DNA of 6,590 nucleotides. Source: Elusimicrobiota bacterium (lineage in GTDB: Bacteria > Elusimicrobiota > Elusimicrobia > FEN-1173). Within the stretch, counting starts at the first letter, position 1. The number at the start of each line of letters is the position of its first letter. A program made the translations under genes and the position numbers. The notes beneath the pieces were generated by a model. It saw nothing but the letters and a program-made list of their open reading frames with translations, was not told the origin of the DNA and searched no databases. Positions 1-5,639 of the stretch are shown piece by piece. Location of the stretch: positions 1 to 6,590 of the forward strand of contig JACQPF010000160.1 in assembly GCA_016207625.1 (NCBI GenBank), written 5' to 3'.

Positions 1-1104
1 GAACGCGATCAGAGGCTTCATCACGTTGAGCTCGAAGTTGCCGGAGGCGCCGCCCACCGTGATCGCCGTGTCCGCGCCGATCACGTGCGCGGCGGCCATC
101 AGCGTGGCCTCGGGGATCACGGGGTTCACCTTCCCCGGCATGATGGAACTGCCGGGCTGAAGCGACGGCAATTCGATCTCCCCCAACCCGCAGCGCGGCC
201 CCGACGACAGCCAGCGCAGGTCGTTGGCGATCTTCATCAGGCTCACGGCCACGGTTTTCAGGGCCCCGCTGGTTTCCACCGCCGCGTCACGCGCGGCGAG
301 CGCCTCAAAACGGCTGGGCGCACCGACGAAGGGAAGTTTCGTCTCCTCGGCGAGCTTGCGGATCATCGCCTCCACGAACTTTGGGTCCGCGTTCAAGCCC
401 GTCCCGACGGCGGTCCCGCCCAGGGCGAGCTCCGCCAAATGGGGACGGCAATTCTCCAGCCTCTTGATGCCGTGGGCCACCTGGCTCGCGTAGCCGTCGA
501 ATTCCTGCCCCAGGCGCATGGGCACCGCGTCTTGTAGGTGGGTGCGTCCGATTTTCAGGATCCCGTCGAACTCCTTGGCCTTCTCCGCCAAGGCGCCCCG
601 GAGGACCTCCAGGGCGGGCAAGACCTCCCGCGCCAAAAGCTCCAGGGCGGCCACGTGGAGCGCGGTCGGGATCACGTCGTTGGACGATTGCCCTTGATTG
701 ACGTGGTCGTTGGGATGCACGGGGGACTTCGTCCCCTTCTCTCCGCCGAGGATCTCAATGGCGCGGTTGGCGATCACCTCGTTGGCGTTCATGTTCGTCG
801 AAGTGCCGGACCCGGTCTGGAAAACGTCCACGGGGAAGTGGGCGTCCCATGTCCCCTCCGCCGCCTCCGTCGCCGCCTGCACGATGGCGCGGCCCCGTTT
901 TTCGTCGAGGAGGCCCCGCTCCATGTTCACCTGCGCGGCGGCTCGCTTGATGAGCGCCAGGGCGCGGATGAAGGGCCGCGGCAGCCGCCAGCCGCTCACC
1001 GGGAAATTCTCCACCGCGCGAAGCGTTTGGACGCCGTAGTAGGCGTCCGCGGGAACTTCTTTCGTTCCCATGGAATCTTTTTCAAGCCGCGTTTTCTCGT
1101 TCAT
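1..1104 (-). CDS. fumC: Class II fumarate hydratase (fumarase C), 3' end cut off by window edge
   Basis: Catalyses the reversible hydration of fumarate to L-malate in the TCA cycle, in the cytoplasm, as an iron-free homotetramer. The first 368 codons are visible; the family is about 460-470 residues, so roughly the last fifth lies beyond position 1. Seen in order: GSGTSTNMN (residues 98-106), HPNDHVN (130-136) and QSSND (139-143), GRTHLQDA with the active-site region His189, then the mobile signature loop GSSIMPGKVNP (318-328) carrying the likely catalytic Ser319, then GGASGNFELNV. Numbering is one ahead of E. coli FumC. QSSND (not QSTND), GTGLNADP and GNFELNV favour fumarase over aspartase. 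NPVIPE after the signature resembles actinobacterial-type fumarases rather than the E. coli NPTQCE form. The ATG at 1104 has AGAGG six bases upstream. It is divergent from the phosphorylase gene. The product call is confident; the exact substrate is inferred from motifs. Confidence 0.95.
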   Translation of the reverse strand, partial: MNEKTRLEKDSMGTKEVPADAYYGVQTLRAVENFPVSGWRLPRPFIRALALIKRAAAQVNMERGLLDEKRGRAIVQAATEAAEGTWDAHFPVDVFQTGSGTSTNMNANEVIANRAIEILGGEKGTKSPVHPNDHVNQGQSSNDVIPTALHVAALELLAREVLPALEVLRGALAEKAKEFDGILKIGRTHLQDAVPMRLGQEFDGYASQVAHGIKRLENCRPHLAELALGGTAVGTGLNADPKFVEAMIRKLAEETKLPFVGAPSRFEALAARDAAVETSGALKTVAVSLMKIANDLRWLSSGPRCGLGEIELPSLQPGSSIMPGKVNPVIPEATLMAAAHVIGADTAITVGGASGNFELNVMKPLIAF

Positions 1105-1151
1105 GGAAGACCTCTTTTTTAGAAATAAATGTGGTCGAGCGCTTCAACCGC

Positions 1152-1178
1152 ATTCTACAAAATTAAACTTTGTTCCAA
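1152..1178 (-). promoter_or_regulatory. Weak candidate sigma70-type promoter for fumC
   Basis: On the minus strand, a TAGAAT -10 (1157-1152) lies 15 bases downstream of TTGGAA (1178-1173). The -10 matches consensus at five of six bases; the -35 is poor and the spacing short. Transcription would start near 1145, giving a leader of about 40 bases that contains the AGAGG ribosome binding site of fumC. Confidence 0.35.
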
Positions 1179-1195
1179 AATTTGACGCTCTCCTT

Positions 1196-1225
1196 TTGAC
1201 AGGGTCCCCGGGGGAATAGTATCAT
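1196..1225 (+). promoter_or_regulatory. Near-consensus sigma70 promoter, abutting the phosphorylase start
   Basis: A perfect TTGACA -35 (1196-1201) is followed after 18 bases by TATCAT (1220-1225), five of six to TATAAT. The expected transcription start is about 1231-1233, only two to four bases before the ATG at 1235, so the mRNA would be leaderless or nearly so. The spacer contains an 11-base palindrome, TCCCCGGGGGA (1205-1215), which could be an operator; that is inference. Confidence 0.7.
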
Positions 1226-1234
1226 GACAATATT

Positions 1235-2986
1235 ATGAATAAGAATTCCTCAACCAAAACACCGTCGCCCTCGGGAGCGTCCGTCCTCGAGGTGGCGATG
1301 GAATTCGCTTTCACTCAGGAAGTCTTGGACAAGGTGGCCGAAATCTACGGGCCGACCGCCGCTCAGGAAGTGGCCATGTCCACATCGGTGGGAGGCATCG
1401 GCCCGCTCCTCAGGGAGCGCGTGATCGCCCAAGCCGAATTGGGCCTGAACGTCGCCGGTGTTTCCCTCCTTTACGACACCGTCTGGTCCCAGGGATGGCA
1501 CGTGTGGAACCACCTGTTCCTTCAAAGAAGGTCCGTCGGCCGGTACTTGCGCGGCATCATGGAACAATTGCCTTTCACGCTGAACCTTCCCCTCTTCGAC
1601 GGGTCGATCGCCACCGCGCGGGTGTTCAAGGCGAACTACGGGGCCGCAGCCGTGTATTTCTTGGATTGTCCGGAGATCACCGACGTCGTGTATCCCTGCC
1701 CGGAAGACGCTCCCCAGCTCACGCAGGATCCCAACGCCTGGGCGGAGACCCAGCGCCTCAAACAAAGCTGGCTTGTGGGGCGCGGCGCTTTGGCCCTGGC
1801 CAAAAAACTTAATTTCCGCCCCAACTTCCTCATCCAAAGCGAGACCCCGACGTTTTTCGCCCACCTCCGGCTGATCCGGGACGAGTACCAAACCGATCCG
1901 TTTTTCCAAGAAACGCGCTGCATCTTCAATGACCACACTCCCTTGGAATACGCCCATCCCATTTGGCCCCGCTCCACGTTGGAGAAAACCAAGGTGGACC
2001 CGGACCTCTACGAGCCTTATCTGAAGGGGCCGGGGGGATACGCCCAAGTGGACGTCACCCAGCTCCTCGTGTCCGCCTCCGACGGCGTTTTCGGCGTGTC
2101 GAAAAAACACGCGCACGTCATGCGGGCCATGCCTTCCCTTCGGGAATACGCCTCCAAGATCCAGTACGTCACCAACGGCGTCAGCCGGGACCTATGGCAG
2201 GAACCGGTGTTCCAGAAAGCGGACGAGCTGTCCGATCGGGAATTGATCGAGGCCAAGGACAAACTGAAAGGCGATTTTGTCGACTGGCTGTGGCGCCGGG
2301 CCGCCCTGTGGCCCATCTGGACGCGCGTGGCCCGGGGCAAAGCCCTCGTCCTATGGACCCGGCGCATCACCAGTTATAAGCGGCTGGACATCCTGCCTCA
2401 GATCTTCAACAACCCCGCCTGGCGCCAGCGGTTCTTGAACACGAACATCATCCTCGTCGTGGGCGGGCGCGTGTACCAGCGGGACAACGTTTCGGAAAAA
2501 ATGGTGTACAGCCTCACCGAGCTCCTCAACCGGGACCAGGAACTGGGGGACCGCGTCGTGTTCATTCAGAACTTCAACGTCTGGGAAGCGCCGCGCCTGT
2601 TCCACGGCGCCGACGGCGCCATCATGCTTTCCGACGATGGGCGCGAAGCCTCCGCCACAGGATTTATGAAATCGCAGATGAATGGGGGGTTCGTGGTCGC
2701 CAACCCGGACGGAGCGGTGCCGGAATTCGTGATCTTCAAAGGGCAAGAAGAGGCGGGACAAAAAGCCAACGGGTTCGGCGTGGCCTATGCCAATGGAGAA
2801 CCGGACCCGGAATCGTTCTTGAAAGCGTTGGAGGACTTCGACGCCGTTTATCGGAACGACAAGGCGCGGGCCGCGATGATGAGGGCCGCCTTGTCGGTGA
2901 CGCCGCAGGTGAGCGTGGAAAGAACCGCCCGGGAAACCTTGGAATTCTACAAGGGGCTCCTGAAAGAGAAACAGCCGGCTTCTTAA
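1235..2986 (+). CDS. Compact alpha-glucan phosphorylase-like glycosyltransferase (GT35-like, GT-B fold)
   Basis: Probably cleaves alpha-1,4-glucan or maltodextrin ends with phosphate to release glucose-1-phosphate in the cytoplasm, feeding glycolysis. Family features seen: a phosphorylase-like N-terminal glycine stretch (SVGGIG, 51-56) followed by AELGLNVAGVSLLY (67-80); FNDHTP with His234, matching the active-site NHT of glycogen phosphorylase; VTNGV (312-316); RRITSYKR (376-383), matching the phosphate-contacting Arg/Lys segment; VVGGR (408-412); and EASATGFMK (471-479), where Lys479 aligns with the lysine that binds pyridoxal phosphate. At 583 residues it is about 220-260 shorter than classical glycogen phosphorylases. 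The ATG at 1235 has no ribosome binding site at normal spacing. An alternative start is Met22 (1298), with GAGG just upstream, which would remove a Ser/Thr/Pro-rich N-terminal tail. Donor and acceptor specificity cannot be read from the sequence, and a synthase-like or non-catalytic role is not excluded. Confidence 0.78.
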   Translation: MNKNSSTKTPSPSGASVLEVAMEFAFTQEVLDKVAEIYGPTAAQEVAMSTSVGGIGPLLRERVIAQAELGLNVAGVSLLYDTVWSQGWHVWNHLFLQRRSVGRYLRGIMEQLPFTLNLPLFDGSIATARVFKANYGAAAVYFLDCPEITDVVYPCPEDAPQLTQDPNAWAETQRLKQSWLVGRGALALAKKLNFRPNFLIQSETPTFFAHLRLIRDEYQTDPFFQETRCIFNDHTPLEYAHPIWPRSTLEKTKVDPDLYEPYLKGPGGYAQVDVTQLLVSASDGVFGVSKKHAHVMRAMPSLREYASKIQYVTNGVSRDLWQEPVFQKADELSDRELIEAKDKLKGDFVDWLWRRAALWPIWTRVARGKALVLWTRRITSYKRLDILPQIFNNPAWRQRFLNTNIILVVGGRVYQRDNVSEKMVYSLTELLNRDQELGDRVVFIQNFNVWEAPRLFHGADGAIMLSDDGREASATGFMKSQMNGGFVVANPDGAVPEFVIFKGQEEAGQKANGFGVAYANGEPDPESFLKALEDFDAVYRNDKARAAMMRAALSVTPQVSVERTARETLEFYKGLLKEKQPAS

Positions 2987-2993
2987 GCCCCTT
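2951..2993. terminator. Weak hairpin spanning the convergent phosphorylase/dedA ends
   Basis: AAGGGGCT (2951-2958) and AGCCCCTT (2986-2993) are perfect inverted copies, giving an 8-bp stem with a 27-base loop. The loop contains its own palindrome, AGCCGGCT (2973-2980). The stem brackets both stop codons. Neither strand has a U-tract after it and the loop is long, so intrinsic termination is doubtful. It may act as a 3'-end stabiliser or be chance. Confidence 0.25.
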
Positions 2994-3633
2994 CCATCCC
3001 GGAACGGACTCGTTTTCGAACGTATAGGATCATGCCGACCACCAGGGCCGCCACGCCCAGAGAGACGATGGACTCCACGCGGTCCATCCCTTTGGCGTAA
3101 CGGAGTGCGCTCCCTCCCATTTGCCACCCCAAAACAGACAGCAGGAAGCAGCGCGGTATGAACCCGATGGCGGACCAAATTAAAAACGTCTTCATGCGGA
3201 CTTCCATCACGCCGCAGACGATGGAAATCAAAGAGAGCGGCACCACCGGCAAGGCGCGCAGGAGGAAAAGACTGAGACCGACTCTGGACGCCGTCAACTT
3301 TTGGCTGAAACGTTCCACGTCTTTCCAGGAAAACCCCAGATACCTTTGGAAGTGATCGACGAAGGTCTTCCCGCCCCACAGCCCGAGATAATAGCCCAGG
3401 ACCGCGCCCAACAGAGAGGCGATGGTGCCCGGGACGACGATCTTGCCGCTGATGGCCGCGAGGGCGGCCGCCCACGTTTCCCCGGGCGGGATCAGGATCA
3501 TCCCCGCCCCCATGATGATGACGGGCGAGGGGATGGGCACGATGACCTGCTCGATCATCACCCCCGTAAAAACGCTCCACGCCCCGTAGATGCGAAGCGT
3601 CTCCAAAATCCAGCCGGTCAATTCCGTGATCAT
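2983..3633 (-). CDS. DedA/VTT-family integral membrane protein
   Basis: A 216-residue polytopic inner-membrane protein of the DedA/VTT superfamily, whose members are linked to phospholipid or undecaprenyl-phosphate translocation and membrane homeostasis. Seen: a buried acidic residue in the re-entrant loop motif (Glu28 followed by VPIPSP, 32-37); a small-residue helix ending GAVLGYYLGLWGG (76-88); the family motif FLLRALPVVP (123-132) with Arg126 and Pro129; then CGVMEVRMKTF and a helix around 147-170; and a last helix near 187-205 followed by a basic tail (RKRVR). The second conserved Arg of classical DedA proteins is Pro132 here, as in TVP38/YdjX-like VTT proteins. The ATG at 3633 has GGAGAGG upstream at a slightly long spacing of 11. 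It is convergent with the phosphorylase gene (four-base overlap) and divergent from the M48 gene. The substrate is unknown. Confidence 0.92.
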   Translation of the reverse strand: MITELTGWILETLRIYGAWSVFTGVMIEQVIVPIPSPVIIMGAGMILIPPGETWAAALAAISGKIVVPGTIASLLGAVLGYYLGLWGGKTFVDHFQRYLGFSWKDVERFSQKLTASRVGLSLFLLRALPVVPLSLISIVCGVMEVRMKTFLIWSAIGFIPRCFLLSVLGWQMGGSALRYAKGMDRVESIVSLGVAALVVGMILYVRKRVRSGMEGA

Positions 3634-3651
3634 GTTCGACGTATCCTCTCC

Positions 3652-3666
3652 GGGCGGTTCCCGCCC
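3652..3666. repeat. GC-rich inverted repeat in the dedA/M48 divergent gap
   Basis: GGGCGG TTC CCGCCC is a perfect 6-bp stem with a three-base loop. It lies in the presumed leader of dedA, just before its ribosome binding site, and five bases upstream of the M48 promoter -35. It could be an operator or a small leader hairpin. No downstream T-tract supports a terminator. Confidence 0.4.
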
Positions 3667-3670
3667 ATCA

Positions 3671-3699
3671 TTTACAGCCTCGTTTCAGGATTCTATAAT
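3671..3699 (+). promoter_or_regulatory. Strong sigma70-type promoter for the M48 lipoprotein gene, predicting a leaderless mRNA
   Basis: TTTACA (3671-3676, five of six to consensus), an ideal 17-base spacer, then a perfect TATAAT (3694-3699). The expected transcription start is about 3705-3707, and the start codon is at 3707. No ribosome binding site lies between the -10 and the ATG; the nearest purine run (AGGA, 3687-3690) is upstream of the -10 and so would not be transcribed. Confidence 0.8.
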
Positions 3700-3706
3700 A
3701 AATTGT

Positions 3707-4489
3707 ATGAAGCTTCGTTCATCCGCTCTCATTTGGCTCCTGTTGCTCCCCCTCCTCACCGGATGCCCAAAGGTTCCCGTGACGGGGAGGCGGTCCCTCG
3801 TCCTGGTGCCCGAGTCTCAAGAGGTCGCACTGGGCCTTCAAGCCTACCGGGAAATCCTCAGCCAATCCAAGATCTCCACGGACGCGGAAGCCACGGCCAT
3901 GGTCCGCCGGGCGGGGGAACGGATCGCCAAAATCTCCGACCGTCCGGATTACGAGTGGGAGTACACCCTGATTGACGATCCCAAAACCGAAAACGCCTTC
4001 TGCCTGCCGGGAGGCAAGGTGGCCGTCTACACGGGCCTGCTGCCCATCACCCAAAACGAAGCCGGCCTGGCGGTGGTGATGGGACATGAGATCGCCCACG
4101 CCATCGCCAAACATGGAGCGGAGCGCCTGTCGGAGCAAATGCTTCTCACGGTCGGGGAAGTTTCTCTGGCCGTAGCCATGCAGAAAAAACCGCAGGAAAC
4201 CCGCGTTCTGATGCAAACGGCTTACGGTGTGGGAACCGGGCTCGCGGTGGTGCTGCCTTTCGGCCGCTTTCAAGAAGCGGAAGCCGACCACATCGGCTTG
4301 ATCTATGCGGCCAAAGCCGGCTACGATCCCCGCGAAGCCCTGAGTTTTTGGGCGCGCATGGACGAGATGTCGAAAGGGAGACAACCCCCCGAGTTCCTAT
4401 CCACGCATCCCAGCCACGAGACGCGCCTCAAAAACCTAAAATCCTGGATGCCGGAAGCCCTTCGAGAATACGATTCGTCGCCTCATTGA
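3707..4489 (+). CDS. M48-family zinc metallopeptidase, predicted lipoprotein
   Basis: A 260-residue envelope peptidase of the LoiP/OMA1-like M48 group, which acts in membrane or outer-membrane protein quality control. Seen: an N-terminal signal (MKLR, then a Leu-rich core) ending in the lipobox LTGC with lipidated Cys20; the family opener VPVTGRRSLVLVPE (23-36); NAFCLPGGKVAVYTGLL (96-112); the zinc motif HEIAH (127-131), with His127 and His131 as ligands and Glu128 as the catalytic base; EAEAD (190-194) with Glu190 as third ligand; and STHPSHETRL (232-241) near the end. Residues after Cys20 are Pro-Lys, not Asp, which by E. coli rules suggests outer-membrane sorting. Upstream in-frame starts (3590, 3632) would bury the signal peptide, so ATG 3707 is chosen. 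There is no ribosome binding site (see the promoter entry). The 3' end overlaps the convergent PilZ gene by seven bases. Natural substrates are unknown. Confidence 0.95.
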   Translation: MKLRSSALIWLLLLPLLTGCPKVPVTGRRSLVLVPESQEVALGLQAYREILSQSKISTDAEATAMVRRAGERIAKISDRPDYEWEYTLIDDPKTENAFCLPGGKVAVYTGLLPITQNEAGLAVVMGHEIAHAIAKHGAERLSEQMLLTVGEVSLAVAMQKKPQETRVLMQTAYGVGTGLAVVLPFGRFQEAEADHIGLIYAAKAGYDPREALSFWARMDEMSKGRQPPEFLSTHPSHETRLKNLKSWMPEALREYDSSPH

Positions 4490-4833
4490 CTGGCGAAAGC
4501 GTCCAGGAAAGCTTTATCCTCCGGGTTGATTTCGGAGAACTCCAATCCGCATTCCACCATGGTGTTGGGAACGACGTTCCGGGCCCAGACGATGGTCCCC
4601 CTCGCGAGGATGGGTGCGCTCCGGCCCGGCACGACGAACTCCAAATCCATGACGCGGCCGACGTGGAGGGTTTCCCCGAAGGTCATGAAGAGGCCCCCGG
4701 CGCTCACGTTCCCGGCCTCGGTCTCCCTCCACTCCCGGATCACGCCTTCCACGTTCAACCGATAGCGCACGGAGAATTGGATGTATCGTCTTTTGTAGCG
4801 CCTTCGCTCGTGGCCGGGTTCTTGCGTGTCCAT
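4483..4833 (-). CDS. PilZ-domain protein (probable cyclic-di-GMP receptor)
   Basis: A single-domain PilZ protein of 116 residues. PilZ domains bind cyclic di-GMP and pass the signal to motility, surface or polysaccharide machinery, usually by protein contact. Seen: an Arg-rich N-terminal binding segment ERRRYKRR (9-16), which satisfies RxxxR twice; the second binding motif NVSAGG (42-47), fitting (D/N)xSxxG; a beta-barrel pattern of alternating hydrophobics; and the conserved late ECGLEF (95-100). All residues expected for ligand binding are present. ATG 4833 is preferred; a TTG at 4839 overlapping the gpmA stop is the alternative (118 residues). It starts two bases after the gpmA stop with no good ribosome binding site, so translation is probably coupled to gpmA. 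It overlaps the M48 gene tail to tail. Its partner pathway is not visible here. Confidence 0.9.
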   Translation of the reverse strand: MDTQEPGHERRRYKRRYIQFSVRYRLNVEGVIREWRETEAGNVSAGGLFMTFGETLHVGRVMDLEFVVPGRSAPILARGTIVWARNVVPNTMVECGLEFSEINPEDKAFLDAFASQ

Positions 4834-4835
4834 GA

Positions 4836-5468
4836 TCAACCGATCTTGCTCAAGACTCTTCCGGAAGGATCGATGTCGTAGACGATGGGAGAGCCGGTGG
4901 CGATGTTGAGTTCCAGAACCTGCTCTTTCGTCAGTTTGTCCAGGTCCATGACGATGGATCGAAGGCTGTTGCCATGGGCCGCCACGAGGACGTTGCGGCC
5001 GCCTTTGACGTCGGAAAGGATTTTGTCGTAGAAATACGGCAGAGTCCGGGCCGCGGTGTCTTTCAGGCTTTCGCTCATGCCGTCCGGGTTCATGGCTGTT
5101 TTTTCGCTCGGCGGCGGGACGTCGTAGCTGCGCCGCCAGATGTGGACCTGCTGATCTCCATATTTGTCCGCGGTTTCCTTTTTATCGAGCCCCTGCAGGG
5201 CGCCGTAATGCCTCTCGTTCAAGGCTTTGCTTCTCTCCACGGGAATCCCCGGTTGTTCGATCACGTCCAAAATAATTTTCAGCGTTTCCTGGGCGCGCCG
5301 CAAGTCGGAGGTATAGGCTTTGACAAATTTGATGTTCTTGATTTGCTCCCCGGCCTTTTGGGCTTCTTTGCGCCCCAAGTCCGTTAAGGAGACGTCCACC
5401 CAGCCCGTAAAGCGGTTTTCCAAGTTCCACTGCGATTGCCCGTGCCGAACCAACACCAATTTTGCCAT
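4836..5468 (-). CDS. gpmA: 2,3-bisphosphoglycerate-dependent phosphoglycerate mutase
   Basis: Interconverts 3- and 2-phosphoglycerate in glycolysis and gluconeogenesis, in the cytoplasm, through a phosphohistidine primed by 2,3-bisphosphoglycerate. The 210-residue protein begins MAKLVLVRHGQSQWN, with the nucleophile His9. It then shows SDLRRAQ (54-60; Arg58 contacts phosphate), ALNERHYGALQG (82-93; Glu85 is the likely acid/base), YGDQQVHIWRRSYDVPPP (103-120) and AAHGNSLR (163-170; His165). It is the short form: compared with the 250-residue E. coli enzyme it lacks the middle insertion after the PPP and the C-terminal tail, as do many bacterial orthologs. ATG 5468 is chosen because GAGGGAG lies just upstream and the RHG motif sits at the normal distance. 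A 43-codon in-frame upstream extension looks non-coding. It is the first gene of a two-gene unit with PilZ and is divergent from hppA. Confidence 0.96.
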   Translation of the reverse strand: MAKLVLVRHGQSQWNLENRFTGWVDVSLTDLGRKEAQKAGEQIKNIKFVKAYTSDLRRAQETLKIILDVIEQPGIPVERSKALNERHYGALQGLDKKETADKYGDQQVHIWRRSYDVPPPSEKTAMNPDGMSESLKDTAARTLPYFYDKILSDVKGGRNVLVAAHGNSLRSIVMDLDKLTKEQVLELNIATGSPIVYDIDPSGRVLSKIG

Positions 5469-5500
5469 AGCTCTCCCTCGACGTTCTCTGCGGAATTGTC

Positions 5501-5518
5501 CCCGCGGTGTCCCGCGGG
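5501..5518 (-). promoter_or_regulatory. GC hairpin at the 5' end of the predicted gpmA transcript
   Basis: CCCGCGG (5501-5507) and CCGCGGG (5512-5518) form a 7-bp all-GC stem with a four-base loop. With transcription predicted to start near 5520, the hairpin would sit within a few bases of the mRNA 5' end, about 30 bases upstream of the ribosome binding site. It could protect the mRNA or regulate; the function is inference. Confidence 0.45.
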
Positions 5519-5526
5519 AGTCATTT

Positions 5527-5532
5527 ATTATA
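5527..5532 (-). promoter_or_regulatory. -10 element of the gpmA promoter
   Basis: A perfect TATAAT on the minus strand directly preceded by TG. No good -35 exists: the hexamer at 17-base spacing is CGGTTT (5555-5550), inside the AAACCG repeat region. The predicted start near 5520 gives a leader of about 50 bases ending in GAGGGAG before ATG 5468. The poor -35 suggests that an activator may be needed. Confidence 0.6.
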
Positions 5533-5539
5533 CATAAAA

Positions 5540-5564
5540 AAACCGTTTGAAACCGATCCGGTTT
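5540..5564. repeat. AAACCG repeat cluster between the divergent gpmA and hppA promoters
   Basis: AAACCG at 5540-5545 and again at 5550-5555 (a 10-base period, one helical turn), followed by the inverted copy CGGTTT at 5559-5564. The last two form the interrupted palindrome AAACCG ATC CGGTTT. The cluster overlaps the -35 regions of both divergent promoters, which fits an operator for a dimeric regulator. No regulator gene is in the window. Confidence 0.45.
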
Positions 5565-5574
5565 GTAGTAAAAT
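5547..5574 (+). promoter_or_regulatory. Candidate sigma70-type promoter for hppA
   Basis: TTGAAA (5547-5552, five of six) and TAAAAT (5569-5574, five of six) are separated by 16 bases. The predicted start near 5581 gives a leader of about 59 bases that contains the hppA ribosome binding site GAGG (5627-5630). The -35 lies inside the AAACCG repeat cluster. Confidence 0.55.
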
Positions 5575-5639
5575 AAGTGAACCTGCCGTTGATCCATTTC
5601 ATAAATTTACATTCACAAATGACAATGAGGTGTTCTATC

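Noticed and set aside
85..1122. Several open frames on the plus strand across the left end
   Set aside because: All are antisense to the fumarase coding sequence, whose motifs are intact throughout 1-1104. Their translations show no family features.
2351..3580. A 409-codon open frame on the minus strand spanning the phosphorylase end and dedA
   Set aside because: It runs out of frame through two well-supported genes. Its translation is Arg/Gly/His-rich with no recognisable domain, as expected of a GC-rich shadow frame.
3590..3706. A 39-codon upstream in-frame extension of the M48 gene
   Set aside because: It would place the lipoprotein signal peptide inside the protein, and it covers the promoter elements at 3671-3699.
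5534..5564. A hairpin followed by a T7 run on the minus strand, resembling an intrinsic terminator
   Set aside because: The T-run is separated from the stem by several bases and nothing transcribed on the minus strand ends here. The run falls within the gpmA promoter spacer, so a promoter/operator reading fits better.
5469..5597. A 43-codon upstream in-frame extension of gpmA
   Set aside because: It covers the TATAAT at 5527-5532 and the GC hairpin, and it lacks homology-like features. The RHG motif sits correctly from Met at 5468, which has a ribosome binding site.
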